A stretch of DNA of 64,000 nt. Origin: Humulus lupulus (lineage: Eukaryota > Streptophyta > Magnoliopsida > Rosales > Cannabaceae). The position numbers were made by a program, and so were the translations under genes. Within the stretch, counting starts at the first letter, position 1. Each line of letters begins with the position of its first letter. Under the pieces are notes generated by a model, which did not search any database, had not been told where the DNA came from, and saw only the letters and a list, made by a program, of their open reading frames with translations. Below, piece after piece: positions 32,332 through 44,519 of this stretch. Location of the stretch: positions 144,745,766-144,809,765 of the forward strand of contig NC_084795.1 in assembly GCF_963169125.1 (NCBI RefSeq). Reading direction: 5' to 3'.

Positions 32332-32349
32332 GCCTTTTTTGTAGTAGTG
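32332..32349 (-). repeat. CACTA right terminal inverted repeat
   Basis: The reverse complement reads CACTACTACAAAAAAGGC, matching the left end for its first 14 bases. CAT follows at 32350-32352. Confidence 0.9.
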
Positions 32350-34546
32350 CATGTTCTTGTCCCTCATATAGTTTCTTCCTACCCTAATTTGTTCTTAAAA
32401 ATGTGCATGTGGGACATGGGGCTCGATTTTGAGAGTGTAGAGCACAGAGGGAAATTTTTAAAGAGCTAAGGAATACTTCTTCAAGCTAGGGTTTCAAAAG
32501 GTAGAACTCAATGGTTATTTATTTGAGTTTTGTGATGATTTTTGTAGATCTAGTTGTATAGGGTATTTCAATAGTTTTTGGAGCCTATTTTATGCTTAAG
32601 GTTTAGATTGTTTGATAAGATGAATTGCATGCATGCATGTGGCTAGGGTGTATGCTAGAAATGCTTGTTGTGGTTAAGTGTGAGTAAAAATGCATTCTGC
32701 CAAAATTCGTGGGCTGGCCTCCAATGGATCAGATCGCAACCTATTGCACTTGTTTGTGAAAATAATTTTTGTATTTGTGTAGTGCTTTGTTACTACTTTA
32801 TGTTAGGCATTGGAAAATCACAAAAAAAGTTTTTGTAAGCCCAAGTTATGCACTTTTTGGCATTGGGATGCAATTCTAGAAAAATTATGGGTAGCATGCA
32901 CTACCCCGATTTCTTTATCTTTTGAATGGGTTTTACTAATATAAAAGTTATGAAATTTGGTAGGATGTTAGTTGATACATGTATAAGAGTCCCTATAAAA
33001 TAGTAGAGGAAAATATTTTATGGTTTGAGAGAAAAAAATTTCAAAGTTTGCCCTAAAATCTGGAAAAAAACTTCTAGGCAGCAAGCTCAGCCCAGATTGC
33101 TTTAACTATTTGAATGGGTTTTACTATCCCAAAAATTATGAAATTTTTAAGTTAACTAAAATATGTATCAGGACCCCTGTAAAATTTATGAGAAAATTAT
33201 ATCACGGTTTAAGCGTAACAAATTTTCTAAGTTTTGCCTAAAATCTGAAAAGTAGTAATTTTAGACCATAACGAACATTGATTTTTGGGAGGTTAGCTCT
33301 CCTAACCTAAAACAAATTTTGTTGTGAGATTTTTGCCTAGTTCCCATCCTCGTGACACAGAATACGTGAAAGAAAGTTTAAGGGCTTTGGCCAAAAACTC
33401 AACTTATGGAAAAAGTTTAAAAATGAGACTTTATCACTATAAATCCAGTAGTGAGAGTAAAATTTTGGAAATGGGAAAAATTGTTCTTTTACAAAGGTAA
33501 CTAAAGATTAGGAGGTTTAACCAATTCAAAATCAGCTTGAGTTAACTAAAATGTGATTTTCACCATTTTATAAATTAAGGGTCCAATTGCCCTTCTTTTA
33601 TAAAATACAACAAAAGAGGTTTTAGATTATCATTAAACTTGGTAAAAATAGAAGTTAGGTTAAAAAGAATCTTTATAAACAAAGGGTGACTTTTCAAAAA
33701 TAATAATAATTAAAGAGTCTAAAAGGAGTATTTTGGTATTATGAAAGGAAATGGTGAACTTCATAAAAGGGCGGAAATTATGGTATTTTTCTAAAGATGC
33801 GATTATATTAACTCCTTATTTCTTTTTCTAAAACCAAATTACCAAATGATCAAATAAGATAATTTGTTCTTGAAGAAATATTAAAACATAAGGTATTGAG
33901 AGCATGTTACTATGAGACCGATTTTCCTACGATAACTTAAAGATTGAAAAGAAAATCCAGTCTTATACACTATGAAGTATATGAGAGGTTACATTATAGA
34001 GTCTCTGAGAGTTTATTGCATGCAACTATTGTAGAATGTTAGGTACAATAAAAGTATTTGATTTTGATAGGGCTATTATTTGAGAATTGTATGAGAGGGT
34101 TGGAACTTATCCAATACTCTAATGACTAGTAGCGATAACTACCTTAGGTCAACCCGTTATTAGGTTTAGTATACTTGTGTTGTACGGCTATTCTTACTAA
34201 TCAGTTTTGCTTACCTAGTTGTTCATGTTGTAGGTAAGTGTAATGGTAAAGTGGGTCAGTGAGCGCCGGAGTCTGCTTGCGGATATGTACATGTGGCCTG
34301 ACCTGGGGAGGTTTTGGATGGATAACCATTTTGAAAATAAAAAGTCGAAAGCTCGTTATTACTTTTGGGATAATTACATTATTATAACTCCATGGATAAG
34401 TATTTATATTTTGGTTTGCTAAACTAAAAGTGTGCGCACATGACATTTTTAAAAGTTTTTTTATATGGATTTTCAGTATGATGAGTTAAAGTGAAAGTTG
34501 TAAATTTCCGCATGATTTTTTATCTTGTATATTTTTGGTTGTTACA
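32350..34546. repeat. Unit H, segment 3, with internal tandem duplication
   Basis: Non-coding continuation of unit H after the CACTA insertion. An imperfect tandem duplication of about 185 bases is visible at about 32880-33253. Both copies contain 'gaatgggttttacta' and 'attatgaaattt', with related sequence to 'gccctaaaatctgg' and 'gcctaaaatctgaa'. The unit ends ...GGTTGTTACA at 34546, where family-A copy M3 resumes. No gene is recognised. Confidence 0.5.
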
Positions 34547-35756
34547 CATACCCCACGTGTGCATGGGCCATGCACACGTAACACAAGTTGCTCTACAATT
34601 GCAAATAGACAATAAATTCAGATAAAATTATAAAAGAATAATGCTAATTCTACCTATTAATCTTTTATGGCTACAAAGTAAAAAATCATGTGTTCGTTAT
34701 TTGAATGAAAAAAGGAATTTGCACGTGACATGCATACGTGGGAGCCTTGTTAAAATTCAATGTTTAAAGTCGATAATTTCTAAATGTTTATTTCTTGCCT
34801 TTTCTAAAAATTTCAGCAAACATACTTTATTTACCATTTGATTATTTCTTTAACCACACAATTGTCATACAAAACTTTATTATAAAATAATTAATTATTA
34901 TAAGGTAATTCATTTCGCCTTTTAATTTCTCATGAAATAATAATTCTATTTATTATTTAATAGCATTTTAAAAATTGTGACAAAATTTGTAGTTACTCAT
35001 AATGACTAAATAAATGTCTTGTTTTCTTTTAGAAAAATAAATTTTCTTATTTAAAAAAAATGCATATTTACAAATGTGAAAATATATAAATAAAGTGTGG
35101 AAAAATTACATTTTCATATATAAAACCTAAGACTTAATTTATTGGAGTGTATAACTAACTTATCTTAATTTAAAAAATATTTTTCTTTTAATAAACTGAA
35201 ATTCAAACAAGCTAATTATTTAATTAAAATCACAAAAATGAATTTAATCGATATTTCTTTCACATTTTAAATAAAAATCTGCATATAAATATAAGTGTGA
35301 GAATACATATATCAATATGAAAATATCACATTTATCATATTCATAGCTTCAACTTGAATTTATTTGATACACTTGTTTTACTAATCTCACTTAGAAGACA
35401 TTTTCTTCTTATTAACCAAAATTTTCAGCAACTATTTTATTTAATTAATATCACACACTTGAGTCATCCACCATAATTCCTTTATAAAATAACAAAAAAA
35501 TGTATATATTTAGTTTGATAAAAATCTCATTAACATGTGAAATAAAATGTCTTTTTGTTTATATAAAATCAAGACAACTTTGAGGCATCACATGTGCATT
35601 TTAAACACATTTATTTACCATTGCCATCACAAAATAATAGAAAAACACAGCAAGTATAAAATCACCCAATCATGTTTAAACAATGCTTAGGACAAAACTA
35701 CACAAAACTAGATCATCATTTTTAAGGAACTCATTACCAATTTCCAATCTTAACAA
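34547..35756 (-). repeat. Family-A LTR copy M3, second piece
   Basis: M3 resumes with 'cataccccacgtgtgcatgggc' and 'catgcatacgtgggagcc' and continues as AT-rich LTR filler to 'caatcttaacaa', where element X begins. No gene is present. One short frame at 34641-34841 falls on the conserved repeat and is not coding. Confidence 0.75.
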
Positions 35757-35766
35757 TTGTTGACGG

Positions 35767-35784
35767 TTCCCAAAAATGGTGCCA
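35767..35784 (-). other. Primer binding site of element X (tRNA-Asp-like)
   Basis: On the minus strand TGGCACCATTTTTGGGAA lies 3 bases after the LTR end ...ATCAACA. It resembles the tRNA-Asp type site of plant Ty3/gypsy elements (TGGCGCCGTT...), differing mostly by G-to-A and C-to-T changes. Confidence 0.6.
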
Positions 35785-36023
35785 AACTGTTGATAGTAAG
35801 AACTCGTCAATGAATTAAGGTCAGAAAACTTAAAGGCTTAATTAGAAATTTACGAACTTAGAGAAACTTATAGAAATTTAGAGAGAAATTGCAAAAGAAC
35901 AATGGAAGAAAACTTGTATATTGCTCTCAGAATGGTCTGGTAAGGATTTTTTAACCCCCCCCTCAATGAAGAAGTGATAAGCTCTAATGGTTCTTAGTAC
36001 ATTGTGGTCCCGAAGGGACAAAG

Positions 36024-39000
36024 GGTAGCGCACCAATTTTCTTTTAGATTAATAAATTTTGTGCTTTATTTTATTATTAAATATTAAGTGTTAGAAATTT
36101 ATTTTAATTGTTTGGTAGGAATTATGTATATTTAATTGTTAGTTGTTTTATTTATTTAATTATTTTAATTTGTAAGAAAATGAGTTTTGGTTGAATGCAC
36201 CAAGGTGCATGGTAAGTAATGATGCACATGAGCAATTGAGTGTGTGCATGTGCATGGTGAGCATGCAATAGTTTTTCCTACACATTATTATTTTTATTTA
36301 ATTAAGGAATTATTAGAATTAAAAAATAAAAATAAAAAAAAAAATAAAAAGAAGTGGAAAGAGGAGTGGGGCGTGCAAGACAATGGGAAATGGGTGATCT
36401 CCTTTTTCCTATTTGGTTTGGATTTTAATTGGATTAAATTGATGATGAGGAAGGAGGAGCATTTTTCTTCTTTTAATGTAATTGTAAATCCCTTTATTTA
36501 AGAAATTGGAATAAACAAGTAAAGGAAAAAGGATTGGGATTGGGAAACTTTCCCATTCCCACTACGTTGGACTACTTTTCTCTAGGGTTAGTTAAACGGA
36601 AGGGAAAGAAAGAAAAGAGCCTATTGCTCTTGTGGTGCCATCGACTAGAGGAGAGAAGGGAGAGAGAAAGAGCACGTGAGCTAAAGAGAGAGAAATGAAG
36701 AAAGAGAGAGAGAGAGGGATCGTGAAAGTGAAGAAGAGGTAGAAGAAGAAGGGTACGAAAACCCTAATAGGTATGGCTTTGATGTTTTGGGTTTGATTTG
36801 TAGATTTGTCCTCCTCTCATCACAAAAATTTATTTTCTTGTTTGTGATTTCGAAAAACCCCTAGGGTGCCCAAGGTTATTGTGTTCTTGAACACAATCAA
36901 TGAAGGTGATAGAAATTTTCCCCAATCTCTTGTTGTTTGGGTGATTGTAATCTCTTGGGTCATGTTTGAGTTTCGTTTCATAAATATGATTATAATCTAT
37001 GGAAATCTCAATGTTTGGTCACTTTGATGAGGTGGTTATGTTTTGGGTTTTGGTTGAATTTTTCTAGATTTCTTGAAGGGCATATGCCAATGGTAGTGAT
37101 TATTTTATTTCACATGAAGAGTATATGGTTTGTTATTAAGACCCATGGGAATGTTTGACAGATTATTTGTTTGATGAGATTTATGTGAAGATTGTGTTTT
37201 AATGTTTATGTTGTTATGATCATTTTGAAACTAATGATTTATGTAAAGACATGAAAGGATGATGATCGATACATGCTACGTTTCATGTGAATGTAAATGA
37301 GGATTTTGGTATTTTATGTTTATGTTTTTGTTCTTGTGGGTTTCAGCCTATTGGGGTTATTAATGCACGTTGGTCATTTTTTTATTTTATTTGATGGCAC
37401 GTATACTCATTAGAAAAATGATAGATTATTTTGTTAAAGTTGGAAATTTGTTTTAAGTCCCTTACAGGTGATGATCTAATTGATATATGAAGTTGTGGTC
37501 TAAGCAATTGTTTAAACATGATTAAAAATGGTTTTCTTTCAACTGTGCTTGCTGGTTTTTTTTTTTTTTTTTGATATTTTGTGATGATAAGGATGGAATA
37601 ATGTTTTGAAATGCTCATGTGATGCCTCAAGCAGTATTTGATTTTCAGTAAATAAAAGGGGCATATGATTTCACATGTTAATGGTGTTTATATCAAATTA
37701 ATACATGCAATTTTTTTTTTTATCAAGAAGAAGGAATGAACTTCAATAATCAAACAATATACATGCAATTTTTTTTTGAATATTTTATGAAAGAAAATAT
37801 AGTTTTGATCCAAGTTGATGATTTTGGTTGAATAAATAGTTGCTGGAATTTTCGGTTGATAATAAGAAAAATCTTTTAAAAGAGATAAATAAAAATAGTG
37901 CATCAAATAAATTAAATCTTAAGTTATGTATATGATAAATGTGGTATTTAAAAATGCAAATATGTATTTTTCACATTACTATTATGTGCAGTTTTTTTTT
38001 ATTTAAAATGTGAAAAATATTATGGTTTAAATTCATTTGTGGTTGTTAAACAAAATAATAGTTGCTCAATCTTTGGTTATTAAGATAAAATGATTATTTT
38101 AATTAAGATAAATAAGTCCTACACCTCAATAATTTAATTCTTAAACAATATATATGAAAATGTGATTTTCCACACTTTATTTATAAATTTTCCCATTTAA
38201 AAACATGTAATTTTTTTTTAGATTAGTAAAGTTATTTTGTAAAGGAAACATGAAACTTATTAAGTATTTCTAAATAACTACAAATTTTGTCACATTGTTT
38301 TACGCTATTTAAATAATAAATGGAATTATTATTTTATGAGAAATTAGAAAAGACTTAATGGATTATTTTATAAAGTAAATATTATGTATTAAAATTTGTT
38401 TAACAAATTTTTGGATTTAAAGAAACAAATAATGGTAACTGAATTATGTTGCTGAATTTTGTTTGAAGAAGCAAGAAATAAGCATGTAGGAATTATCGTT
38501 TTAAAACGTTAAATATTAAGAACGCTCTCACATATGCATGTCGCATGCAAATGTATTTTTACGTTGAAATATATGCATATTGTTCAAACACATTACTTTA
38601 ACTTTGTGACAATGAAGGGTTAATAGGTAGAATTAGCATTATTCTTTTATGATTTTATGTGAAAATGTGTATGTTTGAAATTATTGGGCAACTTCTACCA
38701 CTTGTGCATGGCGCATGCACACGTGGGGTATATGTATTGGGCATGAGTATTTTTATGTGATTCCAAGAGACGACGTTTGATTATGATTATAGGCTCGTTG
38801 TGACGTTTTTCTCATTTTTACTTTGCTCGGACCTGAGGTAAGGAAGTTAGATCGAATTTCTATGTTTATGCTATGAAATGGTAAGACTTATATGTTACAA
38901 GGAATAATGTGCTATTTTTTTATGATAAACCATGTCATATGGAAAATGGAGTTCTATCTTGAAATGTTATGACAAGTATGATGCAACATGTATTTCCTTT

Positions 39001-42000
39001 GTTTTGATGTGAAATGGATTACATGTGTTTGTATGAAGAATGAAAAAATATGGTTGCTAGTGTGCTGAACGCAACGCAACAAAGGAGTTACTAAGGATAT
39101 GACGTAACTCAGAGGGCGGACGCGCCAAGGTTAATAAAGGACCTGAGATTCTGTTTACCTCATAGAAGAGGTTTTACCAACCCAGTTATACTAGTTACCT
39201 CAAGATGTTACATGGACAACAGAGGTGCTATGATCACAAATAGTATGCTTATGTTGAATGAATGTGATGTATGACTATGTTTCATTTTGATTATGAGATA
39301 TGAGTATGATGATGCTACGAATTGTGTTGTTATGTTATACATGTCTTTCTTGCCTCATCTTTGAATTTGTTGTACTTCCTTACTGGGTCTTTATCTCACC
39401 CCCCTTACTTTACCCCTTTCATGTAATAAATAAGGTTTCTCTCTGGCATGTGCTATCATGTGCGGAGTTCCAACGTCTGGGTGTGTATGGCGTGGGGGGT
39501 TTCCCATGAACAAACAAACGATTAACATAAGCATCGAGTTTTAAAGAACTATGTTATGGACTTTATTTTTAAATATGCCAGTGGAACTTAAAAATTTTTT
39601 TTTCTTTAAACATTGCATATGAACAGTTATTTTTATTTTAAACTATTGGCCCAAACATGCATGTTTTATCAAGGCCCCACTGAATTTCTCTTTTAAGTGG
39701 TACTTTTCTAATTATGTATGAGATAAGTGACATTTTTACAAAGTAATAGAATAGGGCACTATAACGACCCAAAATCGCTAATAAGGCTTAAGGGCCTTGA
39801 TTAGTGTGCCAGGAGGGCATTAGTGGAATAATTGTGATTAAATGAGTAATTATGTGTTTATTAAAGTTTATATGATAATTGATGGTATTATGTGGTAATG
39901 TGATATGAAATAAATATGTGATAAATGTGAGAACCACATTATTATGTGGACAGGTTCGCTGAGCACGACTCAAGACGATTCTAGGGTCAGATAGCGCGAA
40001 AAGTCACAACGGGGCTTAAGATATGACTTTGGATAAGTCGGGGGTACTTTTAGATAGCGAGTAGCGATTTGGGTTATTGGGTCATGAAAATAAATATATG
40101 GAGATATATTTGAGGTTAGGATGTCTAGGCAGGAATATTGGTGGATTTTACCATTTTGGCCTCGGGGACGGTTCCGGCACCCCGAGCCTCGGGGTTAACT
40201 TAACAGGTAAGTTAGACATAAGGAAGCTTTTAGAAGAAAAACACAAACCGACTAAGAGCCTTTACCTCAGCTCTCCCTCATGCTTAAGGAAAACAAAGGG
40301 GAAGGAAAAAGAACATAGAAAACAGGGGAACAAGCTGGAATTTATGGGATTGGTGATGAGGATTTGGAGGTTTAGCTCAGGAGTGAATCAAGAACTAAAA
40401 CAGGGATTAAGGTAAGCATCTGGTCTTCTTTTCTGTGGTTGAATTCTGAGTTCTAGCTGGGTTTTGGTTAAGTGTTTAAACAAATATGGTTTTGATGTTT
40501 TAAGGCAGAATTAAGAAGGAAATTTGGGAACCTAGCTTGGCTATGGCTTGGTGAGGTGATTCAACAGCAAAGGTAAGTTTCCACTCCTGGTTTAGAGGTT
40601 TTAAATTGAGTTTGAATGATTGGTTTAGGTGTTTATAGCTCTTGGGTTTCAGAAATTGGAGAGAGAAGATTAGAGTGTGCTAGGTTGTGTTTTCTGTGGA
40701 ATTATGCTGTTTAGATCATGATAAAGGAGTTGGGAATTAATTGGTTAGGAGTTGGGAAGCTTTGGGATGGTTTAAAGTGAGGTTTCAGACTTAAAAATGG
40801 TGTAAATTCTGGGTTCGAAAGGGAGGGTCGCGGTTCTGTTCTAGAGCACTGCGGCCCTAGCTTGCAAAGGAGCCAAGGAGGCTCGGCCAAGGGAGAGCGC
40901 CGCGGCGCCCAAGGCAAGGGCCGCGGCGCATGTGTGGTTCCGCATAGGTGTTGCTTCTGTTTTGGGGAAGGGCCGTGGCTAGGCTTCGGGGGCCACAGCC
41001 CTTGGTTGCACACATGAGTTTTTTAGGGTTTTAGGCACGGGAAGGTGGTCTAGTGTGCTCGGGTTTGGTTTCACCACCGTGCTTGGTGGAATTTGGAATC
41101 CCGGGAGTTAGTTTTTTAATTGGAAACCTATATTGGTGTATTAATGGAACCCTATACTTTGGTTGTGACTAGGTGACAAAGACTTAGGCTCGAGAACGGA
41201 TCGTGCTTGAGAGGCGTTGCTCGTAATTCAATAACTGCGCAGACTAAATGTAAGAAAACTGCACCTGGTTGAATATATGTGACGGGACTAAGGGCTCCCT
41301 ATTGTAAATGCTTGAAAAGATGGTATTATTCCATGCAAGCCATTTGGTGAACCAATGGCCTAAGGGTGCCAAGGGTTACACCAGCGCACAGGGCGCGGCT
41401 CGGCCACTGGTAGCCGAGGACAGCTTATTATGCATTGAGCTCGGTTTAAGCGGGCCAAAGTCAGTGGGTTAAACAGAGGGTGCGACCTAAGTCGTCGGCC
41501 CTGAATATTATGTGATATGAGTATTATATGTGGTAGAATGTATCTTGAATTGGATTGTATATGCTGAATACCTGTTGAGGATTATCTAATGGGAATGCAT
41601 GCACATTGAACTATTTGTCTGTTATTATTGTTTGAGTTGTTTATGATGTTTTCTTGCTGGGCCTTGGCTCATGGGTGCTACGTGGTGCAGGTAAAGGCAA
41701 GGGAAAATTAGATCAGCCCTGATTGGAGAGCTCAGCGAGTAGAATGTACATAGCCAGGTGCTCGGCCGCCACGGTTGAGATCTGAGCAAGGACATGGAAC
41801 CTAAAGACTGCCTGTTTTGCCTTAGTTTGGCTAGTGGATATTCATGTACTTTTGGGAGTCTGTAAACTTATTCTAACTTTGTTTTCATATGGGATCCCAT
41901 GTTTACTATAGTTTAAATATATGAAATGAGTCTTTTGAGACCAAGACCTTTTTAACCTTAGCTTTTACATGTTTAGTGACACGTTTTCAAGTTAATGACT

Positions 42001-42077
42001 TGATTAGCAAGTCCTGCACCTTTATAAGTACACAGTGTAACGGTCTTGGCTATCCAGGGTGTTACAGACACTTTACA
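36024..42077 (+). repeat. A2: family-A solo LTR (contains solo LTR B)
   Basis: It runs from GGTAGCGCACC (36024; TG changed to GG) to TTTACA (42077), flanked by the target duplication CAAAG (36019-36023, 42078-42082). Excluding LTR B it is about 3.74 kb. Landmarks in order are 'gcaccaaggtgcat' (36199), a GA-rich tract (36640-36720), 'catgtcgcatgcaaatg' (38537), 'gtgcatggcgcatgcac' (38704), 'gacctgaggtaaggaagtt' (38831), 'gggcggacgcgcc' (39112) and 'ccttactgggtctttat' (39375). No internal retrotransposon region or gene is present. The reading frames inside are not supported. Confidence 0.85.
39760..42066 (+). repeat. Solo LTR of family B inside A2
   Basis: 2307 bases from TATAACGACCC to ...GGGTGTTACA, flanked by GGCAC (39755-39759) and GACAC (42067-42071). 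Removing it restores the A2 end 'agggcac|tttaca'. The interior includes a GC-rich part (about 40810-40930, 'gccgcggcgc' twice). No gene is seen. The Pro-rich minus-strand frame at 40711-41013 is an artefact of the GC-rich part. Confidence 0.75.
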
Positions 42078-42599
42078 CAAAGAGCTGCATATCTAGGCTA
42101 CGGGTGGTAGTGGTATTGGAGGAGTGGTGGTCAACTCCAATATGTGTCAGGGATCTAAACTAGTACTCCTACCTTGGTACCATGTTCTACCTCCACTACT
42201 TATTGGGTACGAACCTTATAGGCGTGCTGGAGGAGTCCTTACTATGTACCATTCTTAAACTACCACTACTTGCCTGGCATGGACATCGTGTACATACTCT
42301 AACTCCTCTTGGTTTGTACGTGCATTCCATACCTGTACGAGCTCCATGAGTCATACGTAGGTTTTCACCCTCACAAGGTACCTTATTCCTACGAGCTTCA
42401 TGGATGACACGGTTCAAAGAAGCCTGGGAGGCCAGGACCTTGTGAGATGGCCCTATGATAATGAGATGTTAGGGGCCTCTCAGACCTTAGGTGCGATATC
42501 CTTGGCGCAAGGTACGACATCATAGGCGAGGCCTGTGCCTTGTGACACATTCACCACGAGATGTGACACCAGGAGTGAAGGACGACCTCGCGAGACCCT

Positions 42600-43425
42600 T
42601 GGTGTGAAGCGAGGCTCCGTAGGTGAGGCTGTGCCTCACGAGACCCTTGATGCAAGGTGGGAGACTGGGTAAGTGGGGTGGCCTTGAGAAACCCTTGGTG
42701 CAAGGCGTTCCATCATAAGCAAGGCATGCACCTCTGTAAGAACCTCAGTGTAAGACGCAACACCACATATGAGGGGTGACCTTGAGACACCCTCAGTGTG
42801 ACATGAGGCTCCATAGGTGAGGTGTGTGCCTCGCGAGACCTTCAGTGCGAGACGCGACACCACGTACGAGGGGTGACCTCGCTACACCCTTGGCACGAAG
42901 TGAGGCTCCGTAGGCGAGGTGTGTGCCTCGTGAGACCTTTGGCGCGAGATGTGATTCCATGTACGAGAGGTGACCTCATGACACCCTCAATGCGAGGCAA
43001 GGCTCCGTAGGCAAGGCGTGTGCCTTGTGAGACCGTCAGCGCAAGATGCGACACCAGGTGTGAGGGGTGACCTCGTGAGATCCTCAGCGTGAGGCGAGGG
43101 GTGTGCCTCGCAAGACCTTTAGTGTGAGATGCGATGCACATATGCGCGATGACCTTGCTATACCCTCAGCATGAGGCAAGGCTCCGTACGCGAGGTGTGT
43201 GCCTTGCGAGACCTTTGCCGCGAGACGCGATTCCAGGTGCAAGGGGTGACCTCGTGAGACCCTTTGCATGAGGCGATGCTCCGTAGGTGAGGCATGTGCC
43301 TCGCGAGACCTTCATTGCAAGCTGCGACGCTAGGTGCGAGGGGTGACCTAGCAAGACCCTTGGAACGAGGCGAGTCTCCGTAGGCGAGGTGTGTGCTTCG
43401 TGAGACCTTCAGCCCAAGGCAAAAG
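42600..43425. repeat. Tandem array of about 100-base GC-rich units in the X LTR
   Basis: The phrase 'aggctccgtaggcgaggtgtg' (with variants) followed by 'tgcctcgcgagacc' recurs about eight times, at roughly 42610, 42795, 42900, 43003, 43090, 43175, 43275 and 43372. Spacing is about 100 bases, with one wider step at the left end. Variation between units is high. Long minus-strand reading frames across it arise from the repeat and are not genes. Confidence 0.75.
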
Positions 43426-43513
43426 GTCGGGTTTGGTTGTTTCCATCCCCGATTTATATTTTGAGGGACACGAGGTGGGGGCCTTTTGTAAGCATGAAGT
43501 TTTGGCATCCACA

Positions 43514-43525
43514 CTTGCCCCCTAG
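43514..43525 (-). other. Polypurine tract of element X
   Basis: CTAGGGGGCAAG on the minus strand lies directly before the LTR start TGTGGATGCC. Together with the primer site at 35767-35784 it shows both landmarks flanking one LTR. Confidence 0.65.
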
Positions 43526-44519
43526 TATACGAGAGGGCCTTTAGGCCCTCTGGTAGACTTTTCGGTATGGTGTCTTCAAAAAACTTGTAAGGATATGTTG
43601 ACCCTTTGGGTTCCTGCTATCCTTTTATATATTTTTGCACGCGCTTGTTATTTTTTGCGAGAAGTGTCCTTCTCGTCGTTATGCATAGTACATTTTTACA
43701 AGGGTCTCTTTTAGGACCCTTTTTGGCTAGATGACTTGGTGGTCACTCTAGGCTTATTGGTGGATGCTCTCCTTGAAGCTTTACCACTCGTGGAGGTATC
43801 AGTCATTATTAGGAGGTTTTCCTTGTGAAACCTTTTGACTTCTTGTCATAAATGTCTCTTGTCGGACACTTTTTGGCTATATGGATTGGTGTCCACTCTA
43901 GGCTTATTGGTGGATGTAATCCTTTAGGCCTTACCCCTCGTGAAGGTGTTAGCCTATCACGAGGTTGTCCTTGTAGAACCTTTTGGCTCCCTTGACATCC
44001 ATAAGGATAGCTAATCCTTATGAATTCAAGAAGTGCTCTAGGCTTATCAGTGGATGTCCTCATTGAGACCATACCCCTCGTTGAGGTCTCTAGCCTTTGT
44101 TGTGAGGTTATCCCTGTAGGACCTTTTGGCTCCCTTGATATCCATAAGGGTAGCTAACCCTCTTGTATTCAAGAGATGCCTTGTAAGGTTTTATTCTTTG
44201 TTTTTTTTTTTGCTATATACTCTTCCCCCCAAGTGGTTTGCAAGATTTATCTCGTCAAGCACTTTGATCATTTTACTCATGTACTTTGATAATTTTAATT
44301 GGCAATGGGTATACAAGAGTCAGATATGTGCTCGCGTAAATGAGAAGTATGATATGCAAATAAGAAACATATTCATTCAGGATGAGTAGGATACATAGGA
44401 ATTCATGAAAACAATGCATCTACTTCATCCCAGGGAAACTAGGTGACCTCTTTAATTCATAGCTGCCTCTACGGGGAGGACTTACTACTACATTGGGAGG
44501 TTAACAAGGGCAACCTCTT
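43526..44519. other. Non-coding 3' region of element X
   Basis: About 1 kb with no supported gene. It has internal near-repeats: 'aggcttattggtggatg' (43760, 43900) and 'aggcttatcagtggatg' (44041), each with 'ccttttggctcccttga' or similar nearby. This gives an imperfect repeat of about 140-150 bases. It may be the decayed counterpart of the region downstream of pol in Tat-1 and Tat-2. Confidence 0.4.

Larger units (their letters stand above)
18730..32349. mobile_element. CACTA (En/Spm-type) DNA transposon, gutted, carrying Tat-2
   Basis: The ends are perfect inverted CACTACTACAAAAA (18730 on, and the complement ending 32349), flanked by a 3-base target duplication CAT (18727-18729, 32350-32352). 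That combination is diagnostic of the CACTA superfamily. Subterminal repeats of the type 'tttttagggctcgc' and 'gcgtcctaaaag' occur several times at 18770-19040 and again near 32320. After removal of the nested Tat-2 retrotransposon, only about 0.95 kb (left) and 1.5 kb (right) remain. No transposase is recognisable, so it is a non-autonomous or deletion derivative. Its own coding strand is unknown. Confidence 0.9.
35788..43513 (-). repeat. LTR of element X, interrupted by A2
   Basis: On the minus strand it starts TGTGGATGCC at 43513 and ends ...CTATCAACA at 35788. With the A2 insertion (36024-42077) and one duplication copy removed it is about 1.67 kb. The second X LTR (45362-46655, opposite orientation) aligns along its length, for example 'ggaggagtggtggtca' near 42120 and 'gtgctgg.gaagtcctta' near 42225. 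It contains the roughly 100-base tandem array at 42600-43425. Confidence 0.7.

Noticed and set aside
40711..41013. Pro-rich 100-codon minus-strand frame
   Set aside because: It covers the GC-rich part of solo LTR B. It has no motif and the LTR boundaries enclose it.
42600..43425. CRISPR-like array
   Set aside because: The sequence is eukaryotic, the units are contiguous and diverged with no spacers, and there are no cas genes.
42636..43514. Series of overlapping minus-strand frames that look like repeated proteins
   Set aside because: They arise from the tandem array of about 100 bases. Frames change from unit to unit and the array sits inside an LTR.
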